From assembly GCA_946803585.1 (NCBI GenBank), contig CAMPEQ010000001.1, positions 1 through 36,097 on the forward strand: a DNA stretch of 36,097 bases. Direction: 5' to 3'. Source of the stretch: an uncultured Actinomycetes bacterium (GTDB taxonomy: Bacteria; Actinomycetota; Actinomycetes; S36-B12; UBA10799). The notes beneath the pieces are model-generated. The model ran no database searches, was not told the origin of the DNA, and saw only the letters and a list, made by a program, of their open reading frames with translations. Within the stretch, counting starts at the first letter, position 1, and every line of letters begins with the position of its first letter. A program made the position numbers and the translations under genes. Of this stretch, positions 27,092-34,781 are shown one piece after another.

Positions 27092-27691
27092 ATGAACGAG
27101 TGGGATTCACTCGCGGATTCTTGGGACACCACTACCGGCACCCGTGCGTACTCCCAGGCAGCCTTTGAGTCGCTTCAAACAGTCCTCGCCGAGAACAACT
27201 CGAGTCTGGATGGCGCTGTCGTCTGCGACTTTGGCGCGGGCACGGGACTGCTCACTGAGCTCTTAGTCACCGCCGGGGCCAGTGTTGACGCCTTCGATAC
27301 CTCTTCCGGAATGCGGTCAGAACTTCGAGCAAAGAGTGAACGACTCGGGTGGCGCGGCGTCCGCGTCTTCGAAGATATCCCGGCGAACACCCCTGCCGAC
27401 AAGGACCGCTATGACCTCGTCGTCTGCTCCTCAGTCTGCGGCTTTGTTCCCGACTACCCAGCCACCGTTCAGGCCCTGGTTAACAAGTTGCGGCCGGGCG
27501 GCCTGTTCGTGCAATGGGACTGGGAGCGTGACCCCTCGAATTCGGAATCCAATGGTCTACTCGTTGGCGATATCCGGGCCGCGCTAGCTGAGGCGCAGCT
27601 TATTGACATAACCGTTGCTACCGCGTTCTCGATCGACGTCGACGGCTTCGAGATGGCTCCCTTGATCGGGCACGGAGTTCTAGCCGACTGA
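27092..27691 (+). CDS. Class I SAM-dependent methyltransferase, first gene of an ABC-exporter operon
   Basis: The 199-residue product is taken from the ATG at 27092 (MNEWDSLADSWD), the typical start of this group; a GTG at 27044 would add 16 polar residues. Motif I is VCDFGAGTGLL, with the acidic loop DAFDTSSGM, then YDLVVCSSVCGFVPDY and the L-R-P-G-G-L-F-V-Q-W-D-W strand. The substrate is not evident. Its TGA shares one base with the ATG of the ABC ATPase gene (27691), so the genes are surely co-transcribed and probably coupled. That suggests the methyltransferase modifies a product handled by the exporter or protects against it, but this is inference. Confidence 0.82.
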   Translation: MNEWDSLADSWDTTTGTRAYSQAAFESLQTVLAENNSSLDGAVVCDFGAGTGLLTELLVTAGASVDAFDTSSGMRSELRAKSERLGWRGVRVFEDIPANTPADKDRYDLVVCSSVCGFVPDYPATVQALVNKLRPGGLFVQWDWERDPSNSESNGLLVGDIRAALAEAQLIDITVATAFSIDVDGFEMAPLIGHGVLAD

Positions 27692-28548
27692 TGGGAAATG
27701 ACTACGCGATCGTGGCGGAAGGCCTCACCAAGTCCTACGGCGATCTGCACGCTGTTCGCGGAGTAGATCTGGCGATTGAGACTGGGGAGTGCTTCGCCAT
27801 GTTGGGTCCCAACGGTGCAGGCAAGACCACGTGTACCGAGATCTTCGAGGGATTCCGTTCGCGGACCTCCGGTCGGGTTGAGGTCCTAGGACAAGATCCC
27901 GACACTGCCGCGCGAGCGTGGAAGGCGCGACTCGGAATTGTTCTGCAGACTTCCCGCGATCTAACGGACCTGACCGTCGCGGAATCCGTAAGCCACTTCG
28001 CCGGTTATTACCCCGACGCACGAGATCCTGCCGAGGTCATCGAGGCGGTCGGCCTCTCCGAAAAATCGGGGGCACGATCAATGTCGTTGTCGGGAGGACA
28101 GCGGCGACGCCTGGATGTCGCGCTCGGGATCATCGGCAATCCCGAGGTCCTGTTCCTTGATGAACCGACTACCGGGTTCGATCCCGAAGCCCGCCGACAA
28201 TTTTGGGACTTGATCGACGGACTCAAAGATGACGGCACGACGATCCTGTTGACCACCCACTACATGGAAGAGGCCGAGGCCTTGGCCGATCGTGTCGCCG
28301 TGCTGGCTCGCGGACGGGTCGTGGCGTGTGACTCACCAGCCGAGCTCAGCGGTCGCCAAGACGGAACTGCGATCGTCACCTGGCTGACTCCGGAGGGCCG
28401 CAAGTCCGTGCAAACTTCCACTCCGACGAACACCGTAAGTGAACTCGCGTCCCAGTTCGGGGGCGAGGTTCCGGAGCTATCGATAGCTCGCCCGAGCCTT
28501 GAAGACATCTACTTGAGCTTGATCGAGAGTGAGGAGGCAAGCGCATGA
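27691..28548 (+). CDS. ABC-2 type transporter ATP-binding protein
   Basis: The 285-residue product is a single ABC ATPase. Walker A is GPNGAGKTT (about 39-47), the Q-loop is GIVLQTS, the signature is SLSGGQRRR, Walker B is VLFLDEPTTGFDP and the H-loop is LLTTHYMEE. A C-terminal extension resembles the DrrA/NatA-type regulatory tail and ends P-S-L-E-D-I-Y-L. It powers the membrane partner encoded next. It overlaps the upstream methyltransferase by one base and the permease by four (ATGA), so all three are made together. Confidence 0.93.
   Translation: MGNDYAIVAEGLTKSYGDLHAVRGVDLAIETGECFAMLGPNGAGKTTCTEIFEGFRSRTSGRVEVLGQDPDTAARAWKARLGIVLQTSRDLTDLTVAESVSHFAGYYPDARDPAEVIEAVGLSEKSGARSMSLSGGQRRRLDVALGIIGNPEVLFLDEPTTGFDPEARRQFWDLIDGLKDDGTTILLTTHYMEEAEALADRVAVLARGRVVACDSPAELSGRQDGTAIVTWLTPEGRKSVQTSTPTNTVSELASQFGGEVPELSIARPSLEDIYLSLIESEEASA
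28531..28537 (+). promoter_or_regulatory. Ribosome binding site of the ABC-2 permease
   Basis: GAGGAGG lies inside the end of the ATPase gene, seven bases before the ATG at 28545. It allows efficient restart at the overlapping stop/start. Confidence 0.6.
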
Positions 28549-29351
28549 CAACCGCGCAAGCGCTTCCTAGTGCACTGTCGTTGGGTTGGCGACGAACCCG
28601 AATCGAGGTCAAGCAGCTCTTCCGCGACAAGGAATCAGCGGTCTTCACCTTTGCCCTGCCGATGCTGCTGCTGGTCGTCTTTGGCTCGGTATTCAATACC
28701 GATATTGCGCCTGGCGTGACCTTCAGCCAGTACTTCGCCGCGGGCATGATCGCCTCCGGCATCGTCTACACCTCCTTCCAGAACCTTGCGATTACGATTC
28801 CGCAGGAACGCGACGACGGAACCCTTAAACGCCTGCAGGGTTCGCCGATGCCCAAAGTGTCCTACTTCATCGGCAAAATCGGGATGATCTTCATCGTCTA
28901 CGTCATCCAGGTCACTCTGCTGATGGCGATCGGCATTGCCTTCTTCGGCCTGTCACTCCCGGAGAGCGCCTTCAAGTGGTTCACATTTGCGTGGATCTCA
29001 GTGCTGGGGCTGATCTGTTGCACCCTGCTCGGGATCGCTTACTCGTCCATTCCGAAGACCGGACGGGGTGCGCCAGCATTGGTCACCCCAGTGGTGCTGG
29101 TTTTGCAGTTCACCTCTGGAGTGTTCTTCGTGTTCAGCCAACTCCCGCACTGGATGCAGGTCGGCTCCTCGTTCTTCCCGCTGAAGTGGCTGGCCCAGGG
29201 GATCCGGTCGGTGTTTCTGCCGGAGGATTTCGCATCTCAAGAAGTCGCGGGGAGCTGGCAGCTACCAGCCGTCGCGGGGATGCTACTGATTTGGACCGCA
29301 ATCGGCGCCCTGCTCGCGATCAAGACCTTTCGTTGGCAGGCTCGAACCTGA
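28545..29351 (+). CDS. ABC-2 type transporter permease
   Basis: The 268-residue product has about six transmembrane segments. The ABC-2 pattern is present: a cytoplasmic start ending RDKESAVFTF, then F-A-A-G-M-I-A-S-G-I-V-Y-T, the E-R-D-D-G-T-L-K-R-L coupling region (IPQERDDGTLKRLQGSPM) and a C-terminal P-L-K-W-L-A-Q-G-I-R. It is the membrane half of the exporter encoded with the preceding ATPase. Such DrrB/NodJ-like systems export lipids, antibiotics or drugs; the substrate is unknown. It is convergent with the SHOCT gene, 30 bases away. Confidence 0.92.
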   Translation: MTTAQALPSALSLGWRRTRIEVKQLFRDKESAVFTFALPMLLLVVFGSVFNTDIAPGVTFSQYFAAGMIASGIVYTSFQNLAITIPQERDDGTLKRLQGSPMPKVSYFIGKIGMIFIVYVIQVTLLMAIGIAFFGLSLPESAFKWFTFAWISVLGLICCTLLGIAYSSIPKTGRGAPALVTPVVLVLQFTSGVFFVFSQLPHWMQVGSSFFPLKWLAQGIRSVFLPEDFASQEVAGSWQLPAVAGMLLIWTAIGALLAIKTFRWQART

Positions 29352-29381
29352 GCGAGGAAGAGCTTTCCCCACCGAGTTGAG

Positions 29382-29792
29382 CTAGGCCAGCAGGCGGGCC
29401 TTCTGAGTCGCGAACTCCTCCTCGGTGAGGATGCCCTGGTTCTTGAGTTCCGCGAGCTCTTTGAGCTGGCTAACGAAGTCGACTGGCGGTGCTGCTGGAG
29501 CTGCCGGGGCTGCCGGGGCGACAGGCTGGGCTTGCTGATAGGTCGGGGCTGTCTGCTGATATCCCTGCGGAGCCTGCTGATATCCCTGAGGAACTTGCTG
29601 GTAGGCCTGGGGGGCTTGCTGGTAGGCAACTGACTGGGCACCTTGCTCGTATCCGGCGCCGCGGGTTGCCGCGATTCCGGCGTCGCGGTCGGCGAACTTC
29701 TCAGCTTGTCGGCGCTGTACGCGGCCGGAAACGGCTGTTGCGGTCCCGGCAATAGCGGCGGTCCGGGCAACTCCACGAAGTAGTCCTGGCAT
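29382..29792 (-). CDS. SHOCT-domain protein with Gln/Tyr/Pro repeats
   Basis: The 136-residue product begins at the ATG at 29792 with AGGAG (29799-29803) six bases upstream. Residues about 50-95 form imperfect repeats of the type Q-A-P-Q-G-Y-Q-Q, followed by a Pro/Ala linker and a C-terminal SHOCT motif (L-x-x-L-A-E-L-K-x-x-G-I-L-T-x-E-E-F-x-x-x-K-A-x-L-L). SHOCT is a short oligomerisation or docking element, often at the C-terminus of small actinobacterial proteins. The ribosome site overlaps the stop of the DUF6325 gene upstream, so the two are one operon. A stress or envelope role is often suggested for the pair; that is not proven. Confidence 0.85.
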   Translation of the reverse strand: MPGLLRGVARTAAIAGTATAVSGRVQRRQAEKFADRDAGIAATRGAGYEQGAQSVAYQQAPQAYQQVPQGYQQAPQGYQQTAPTYQQAQPVAPAAPAAPAAPPVDFVSQLKELAELKNQGILTEEEFATQKARLLA

Positions 29793-29801
29793 GGTGGTCT
29801 C

Positions 29802-30242
29802 CTATTCGCTTTCGAGTTCGTCAAGCACGGTGATGACATCAACTGCTGGCACGCGTTCGCTGGCGACGACGGCACCTCCGGAGTCGCGGGCGGCGGCAAC
29901 GAACGGTCCTGCCCAAGCGTTCTCGTAGACAAGTGCGATCCCAACCGTGCCGTTGTCTAGGGTCGCCGCAGCCTCAACAACATCACTTTCCAGCAGAAGC
30001 CCCGACCGAGCTCCGGCAAAGTACGCAAAGCTATCGCCGTCCGAACTCGACAAATCGCCAACATCGAAGGTCGCAAAGGAGCCATCCCGGTCCTTGCGGA
30101 TCGCCACGACGTCGTACAGCTTGATGGTCCCGGCGTCGACCAGAAGGCGTAGCTCATGAGCAGCTGACCCGGAGGGTGCTTCTTGGTCGGGAAACTCCAA
30201 CAACACGAAGTCGATTGGACCGAGCGCTTGATCTTCACTCAC
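29802..30242 (-). CDS. DUF6325 family protein
   Basis: The 146-residue product starts at a GTG (30242). Family-like features are L-G-P-I-D-F-V-L-L-E-F-P near the start, then E-L-R-x-L-V-D-A-G-T-I-x-x-x-D-V-V-x-I-R-K-D-x-D-G and a later G-x-x-x-L-V-Y-E-N-x-W-A. The function is unknown. Adjacency to a SHOCT-domain gene, as here, is common in actinobacteria in my recollection. It has no membrane segment or signal peptide. It lies 55 bases from the end of the large membrane protein gene, on the same strand, and may belong to the same operon. Confidence 0.8.
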   Translation of the reverse strand: MSEDQALGPIDFVLLEFPDQEAPSGSAAHELRLLVDAGTIKLYDVVAIRKDRDGSFATFDVGDLSSSDGDSFAYFAGARSGLLLESDVVEAAATLDNGTVGIALVYENAWAGPFVAAARDSGGAVVASERVPAVDVITVLDELESE

Positions 30243-30297
30243 GTCGTTCTACCTTCCACGGCAACTAGCTTCGGATTTGTGAGTACCTTACAAGTGC

Positions 30298-32652
30298 CTA
30301 CAAATACCCATGGTTACTCAGGTACTTCGAGGCGAAGAATCCTTCAGTTGCAGGCAGGTAGAACGTGGACACACGCCAGATCACCGCGCCACCCATCGCC
30401 ACCTCCGGGGAGACGCCAAGCGGGATGAGGAACGCCGACATGACCGCCTCGGAGACGCCAATACCACCGGGCACCGGAATGATTCCCTGTAGGAGCGAGG
30501 TCGCAACAACGACGGCGATACACGCGATCAGATCGAGCTCTGTTCCGAGCGAGCGAAGGGCCAGCCATAGCGCCATCCCCCAGCACAGCTGCACTGCCAA
30601 CTGGCTCCCCAACAACCCCAGCGCGAGCTTCGGTGAACGAAGCACCTCAGTGAGCGCCTCCCACGCTTTGCGAATCTGCGGGACGACACGATCGTGCAGC
30701 TTCGGCACCTGCCAGACCGCGACCACCACTGCGACCGCGACCCCCACAATGACGGCGATCACGACCCATGACGTACCGGTATGCGAGCCCGTCGTCGAGG
30801 TGGTTTGGGTGATGGTGAGCGCGCCCGTCAAGAAGGCCGTGATCAGGAGTACCGCCTGAACGAGGAAGCCGCTGAAGGCATCCACTGCACCCTTAGTCAC
30901 TGCCACAGCTGGAGCAACGCCGTATTTGTAGAGGAATGAACCCTCCATCGCAACCCGACCGGCGACGCCAGGAACGGCAAAGGAGATGAACGCAATGGCA
31001 GGTTGCAGAATCGTCATCGGACGCAGCGGGATGGGTCGAGCAACAGCCGACATCATCGCCGTTCCCTGCGGCAAGAACGCGAGTTGGCCCATGAACACGG
31101 CCAAGGCCACCAGCCACCAAGTGGCATTACTGATCGAGGACCAAAGCTCGGCATAATCCACGCTCGTGAGCAGCGGGATCATCGCGCTGAGGAAGAACAA
31201 CACCAATACGACGGTCAGAATCTGGCGAATACCAACTCGTCGCAGCTTGACCGGCTCCGGGATCTCCACCGCGCACTCATCGGCGACAGCTTGGCGCAAT
31301 TCCTCGAGTACCGACTTCGCATCATCGGCGTCGCGTCGTTCCCGGCGTCCGATCGCTGGCGGCTGAAGGTAGGGAAGTGCCGACTCCAACCGCGCGTGAT
31401 CTAGCCCGGCCGCAGCGGCCGTCACAGCCTGCGCGACCCCCACGCGGGTAGCCGTGGTGAAGAGGAGTTGGGCAATGTCCAACGCCTCGTCAGAACTCTG
31501 GTAGTCAATCGACGCTTGATTGAAGTCGGTGATCTCGTAGTTGGATCCGACCAGCCGAACCGTCTCGGAGTTGAGGTTCGAGTGGACGATTCCTGCCGTG
31601 TGCATCGCCGCGACCTGCCGCCAGAGTTGAACCAACGCGGCAGGGTCTAACTCGACCGCCGCGTCTAGTTGCGACAGGGGCAGACCACGTCGAGTCGTTG
31701 CGAGTACGGCAACATCATCCGTTGCTGCAGCCGCCGCCACGACCTTAGGCACGGAGACGTCCGCGCGGTCAGCGAGCATCGTCAGCAGCGCCTCGTGCTC
31801 GACCGACTGCAGTCGAGAAGCCATGATCTGTCGTGACCCACCGCGATACATCAGCGCGTGCCAGAGCTTCGCTGCTGCCTGCGAATCAGTGGCATCACGG
31901 CCGTATGCCTTAACGGTGATGGGACCACCATTCGTCGTCGTACCGACGAGGCGCCGAGCACCCCAGGACTGATCCGGGTCCAGGGCGAGGTCTGGGACGT
32001 CGATCGATAACCGGCCTAAGGCGAGGCGAACCGACTCGACATCCGGATAACCGCGCGGGGAACCGAACACGACGAGCACTCCTGCGCCCGACACCAAACC
32101 GACCCCGACCGCCGACCAAACGCCCGAAGGAACCGACAACGCCAGCGCGATGGCTGCGGCGCTAATGAGCACCACGATGACCCATCCGAGGCGACGGATC
32201 GGCCGGGCTAGATACGGCGTGGCCGCGACAAGGACTGCCGTTACGACGGCAACTCGCACGACGGGGAACTGTGGTTCTAGGGGTTCGGTGAGGAACTCGT
32301 TAAAGAATGACGGCCAAAGCTTGTCGAAGATCGATACGAGAACGAGGGTGACTGCTGTCGAGCCGATCGCGGCTAGGCCAACATCTCGCAAGGCCGCCCA
32401 TCGGCGGAAGCGCGCGAACATGATGATCACCGCGACGGCGTACAGCAGCCCAAGGGTGTAGGTGAACCGTAGGAGCGCAACGACCCACTGCGGCAAGGTG
32501 GCGGCAAACTGGCTGAGTGTTTCTTGGAAGGCATCCTGACTACCAACGACGGCGAGTCCCCAGGCCGCAAAAACCAGTCCGACGACCACAGTCGCAACAT
32601 CCGCGGGTCGACGGGCCCGAGGTTGCGCAGTGCCCGACGCTAAGTAGCTCAC
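30298..32652 (-). CDS. Pseudokinase-like domain fused to LPG synthase/UPF0104-type transmembrane domain
   Basis: The 784-residue product (GTG start at 32652) has about six N-terminal transmembrane segments and a cytoplasmic kinase-like domain at about 220-400. The C-terminal part (about 480-784) is a UPF0104/lysylphosphatidylglycerol-synthase-type membrane domain, with the conserved G-x-x-V-P-G-x-x-G-R-V and P-V-P-G-G-I-G-V-S-E-A stretches. The kinase-like part keeps the ATP-site lysine candidate (VKAY, Lys248) but has HSN (357-359) where kinases have HRD and DFN (376-378) where they have DFG, so phosphotransfer is doubtful. UPF0104 domains are linked to lipid or polyprenyl-lipid flipping. 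A nucleotide- or ligand-sensing pseudokinase controlling a flippase is a reasonable inference. Confidence 0.82.
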   Translation of the reverse strand: MSYLASGTAQPRARRPADVATVVVGLVFAAWGLAVVGSQDAFQETLSQFAATLPQWVVALLRFTYTLGLLYAVAVIIMFARFRRWAALRDVGLAAIGSTAVTLVLVSIFDKLWPSFFNEFLTEPLEPQFPVVRVAVVTAVLVAATPYLARPIRRLGWVIVVLISAAAIALALSVPSGVWSAVGVGLVSGAGVLVVFGSPRGYPDVESVRLALGRLSIDVPDLALDPDQSWGARRLVGTTTNGGPITVKAYGRDATDSQAAAKLWHALMYRGGSRQIMASRLQSVEHEALLTMLADRADVSVPKVVAAAAATDDVAVLATTRRGLPLSQLDAAVELDPAALVQLWRQVAAMHTAGIVHSNLNSETVRLVGSNYEITDFNQASIDYQSSDEALDIAQLLFTTATRVGVAQAVTAAAAGLDHARLESALPYLQPPAIGRRERRDADDAKSVLEELRQAVADECAVEIPEPVKLRRVGIRQILTVVLVLFFLSAMIPLLTSVDYAELWSSISNATWWLVALAVFMGQLAFLPQGTAMMSAVARPIPLRPMTILQPAIAFISFAVPGVAGRVAMEGSFLYKYGVAPAVAVTKGAVDAFSGFLVQAVLLITAFLTGALTITQTTSTTGSHTGTSWVVIAVIVGVAVAVVVAVWQVPKLHDRVVPQIRKAWEALTEVLRSPKLALGLLGSQLAVQLCWGMALWLALRSLGTELDLIACIAVVVATSLLQGIIPVPGGIGVSEAVMSAFLIPLGVSPEVAMGGAVIWRVSTFYLPATEGFFASKYLSNHGYL

Positions 32653-32891
32653 CTTAGGAGCCGCGTCGATGTAAGTGGCGCATTTGGAAGAGAGTAGCCA
32701 ACACGGTTGATCACGACTCTGCAGACTGGAGAACCCAAGTTACGCGATCACCTACCTGGCTCAGTCACGCTTGCGATCAGCTGAATGCCTCGCGGAACAT
32801 GGTACCGGCACTGGGCGTAGGTGCCGTGTCCCGCCTGGCAGGACCCTGCGTGGGTTGGGCGCACTTTTCCTAAGTTTGGAGCATCAAAGGC

Positions 32892-34385
32892 ATGTCACGG
32901 AAATCAACTGGTTGGAAGAAGCTCGGAGTTGTTGGGGCCTGCGGAGTAGCGGCGCTTAGCGTGGCTGCCTGTAGCTCGGGAGGATCGACGAGTCCGGGCG
33001 CCGCCAAGAAAGACGCCGCGCACGGGTCAACTGCCGGCAGCGAATCCTTCAGCTTCTTGAATATCAACTATGCGATCCCGGATGGAGTTGGTAAGCAATG
33101 GGGAACCGCGAAGGTTCCGATTGCGATGGGCTTCATCGGCTCCGGCGGCGGCTGCACCCCCGGCTTCCTCACTTCGGCTGGCCCGGTCGGGCTTGATGCC
33201 AGTGTGGGAACAATGATCTCTGATCTCAAGAGCACCTCCGGCCAGGAAGTTGCGCTGGCATTTGGCGGCGAGGCTGGCACGATGCTTGAAGGGACCTGCA
33301 CCTCCGTTGATCAACTAGCCGCGACCTACGAGGGTATCGCCAAGGAGTACCCAGGCGTCACAAACTGGCTCTTCGACATTGAGGGTTCATCGGAGAATGT
33401 TGAGCAGCAGACCATGCGGATGCAAGCTCTCAAGCAGGTAATCGCTAAGTACCCGGATCTGACGATCTGGCTCGTACTTCCCACCACGTCAACCGGTCTC
33501 GATGCCCTCGGCAAGCAAATCTTCGAGGCCGCTAAAGATGCCGGGGTGCCGGTCAAACTCGACATCATGTGCCAAGGATTCCCCGTGGGCGACGTCGTCG
33601 ACAACAGCATGGCGAAGACCTGCATCCAGGCTTTGGGCGGCGTGAACACCTACCTCCAAAGCACGCTTGGGATCAGCGAATCCGAGGCCTGGGCAATACA
33701 AGGAGCGACTCTGCAGATCGGGCCTCAGCCCAACCCTGCCCTGCCCGCGGCAACCCTCGATGACGCGCGGATACTACAAGACTTTGCTGACTCCAAGGGG
33801 TTAGCTGCCGTCATGCCTTGGTCGCTCAACCAAGACGTTGCAGTCGGATCAACGGCATCGACGTATCCGTGGGCATGGCCGGGTTGGACGTCGCAAACGA
33901 GCGACTTCGAGTTCTCCCGTCTCGCGGTGATTCCTTCGCCGACTAGCTCGCCCACCCCGACGGCTACACCGACGCCAACACCGACCGATCCGCCATCGCC
34001 AACCCAAACACCAACACCGACCCCAACAACGCCAACGCCAACCCCGGAGCCCACAAAGGCGGGCAAGGGAGTGACGGTTAGCTACACGGGCTCGGGATGG
34101 TCGAGCGGCGCCACGGTCAATGTGACAGTCACGAACAACGGACCTGCTACCTCCTCGTGGGAAGTCAGCATTCCGTGGGATGCCTCACCGGAATCCGTCT
34201 GGTCAGGGGTGAACAAGTCAACTCCCGGCGTAATCGCAGTGGCGAACGAGGAATGGAATGGCAACCTTGCAACCGGTGCCTCCACCACCTTCGGCTTTAC
34301 AGCGAACTTCAGTTCTGATCCGGCCAAGCCCACCAAATGCTCCGCCAAGACTGATGCCGGTAGCGTCAAGTGCGTGCTCAAGTAG
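32892..34385 (+). CDS. GH18-like chitinase lipoprotein with PT linker and CBM2-like domain
   Basis: The 497-residue product starts with a lipoprotein signal (W-K-K-L, hydrophobic core, lipobox S-V-A-A-C, cysteine near residue 27). A GH18-type domain follows (about 50-345) with the strand M-G-F-I-G-S-G-G-G, the VALAFGGEAG strand and catalytic motif N-W-L-F-D-I-E-G at about 158-165. In GH18 the motif is DGxDxDxE; here the last Asp and catalytic Glu are kept but the first and middle Asp are lost, so activity may be reduced or altered. A Pro-Thr-rich linker (about 352-392) and a CBM2-like domain (about 395-497: V-T-V-x-Y-x-x-x-W-S-S-G-A-T-V-N-V-T-V-T-N-x-G) follow. It should bind chitin or cellulose at the cell surface. 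Confidence 0.8.
   Translation: MSRKSTGWKKLGVVGACGVAALSVAACSSGGSTSPGAAKKDAAHGSTAGSESFSFLNINYAIPDGVGKQWGTAKVPIAMGFIGSGGGCTPGFLTSAGPVGLDASVGTMISDLKSTSGQEVALAFGGEAGTMLEGTCTSVDQLAATYEGIAKEYPGVTNWLFDIEGSSENVEQQTMRMQALKQVIAKYPDLTIWLVLPTTSTGLDALGKQIFEAAKDAGVPVKLDIMCQGFPVGDVVDNSMAKTCIQALGGVNTYLQSTLGISESEAWAIQGATLQIGPQPNPALPAATLDDARILQDFADSKGLAAVMPWSLNQDVAVGSTASTYPWAWPGWTSQTSDFEFSRLAVIPSPTSSPTPTATPTPTPTDPPSPTQTPTPTPTTPTPTPEPTKAGKGVTVSYTGSGWSSGATVNVTVTNNGPATSSWEVSIPWDASPESVWSGVNKSTPGVIAVANEEWNGNLATGASTTFGFTANFSSDPAKPTKCSAKTDAGSVKCVLK
33946..34055 (+). repeat. Pro-Thr linker-coding repeat in the GH18-like lipoprotein gene
   Basis: Short CC(A/G)AC(A/G/C)-type repeats encode alternating Pro and Thr, joining the catalytic and CBM2-like domains. 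The same kind of repeat occurs in the partial chitinase gene at the right edge, so the two regions could recombine. Confidence 0.75.
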
Positions 34386-34418
34386 GCATTTGACGGCGCC
34401 CAGCTAGATGATCGAGAT

Positions 34419-34754
34419 TCACGCCCCGATTGCGCGGAGTCTCGATAGCGATATCGAACGTTGACCGTTCGACGGCATCGTGTCCGGGAGCATCGCCCAG
34501 ACCGGGGCCGCTGGCCCGTCATAGACGGTTAACCACTCACCGGCGCGGAAATCCAGCTGGATCACGAGCAAGTCATCGCACAGAACTTCAGCATGGCGAA
34601 GGGCGACAGAGGACCTCTGCGTGGCCTTAATCTCGACCGTGCGAATGACTCCGCCCGGGTAGTGACGAGTCCCGTCCCAGCCCTTGTTCGAGGCCGGTTC
34701 CAGTTGAACCAAGTGCTGAACCTGGGCGATCAGTTCCCCAATACTGCCGACCAT
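34419..34754 (-). CDS. Small PD-(D/E)XK-like protein (DUF6998-like)
   Basis: The 111-residue product begins M-V-G-S-I-G-E-L-I-A. A nuclease-like core follows: S-N-K-G-W-D-G (acidic candidate), then T-V-E-I-K-A-T-Q with the E-x-K pair, then L-L-V-I-Q-L-D, V-Y-D-G-P-A-A-P-V-W and a final N-G-Q-R-S-I-S-L-S-R-L-R. The order resembles small PD-(D/E)XK-fold proteins of the DUF6998 type as I remember them, but this is recollection and not a search. The start lies 27 bases after the stop of the chitinase gene on the same strand, so they may be co-transcribed. No signal peptide is present. It could be a nuclease remnant or small standalone enzyme. Confidence 0.6.
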   Translation of the reverse strand: MVGSIGELIAQVQHLVQLEPASNKGWDGTRHYPGGVIRTVEIKATQRSSVALRHAEVLCDDLLVIQLDFRAGEWLTVYDGPAAPVWAMLPDTMPSNGQRSISLSRLRAIGA

Positions 34755-34781
34755 TTGTCCGTCAGGGGTGAAGAGTCGGCC

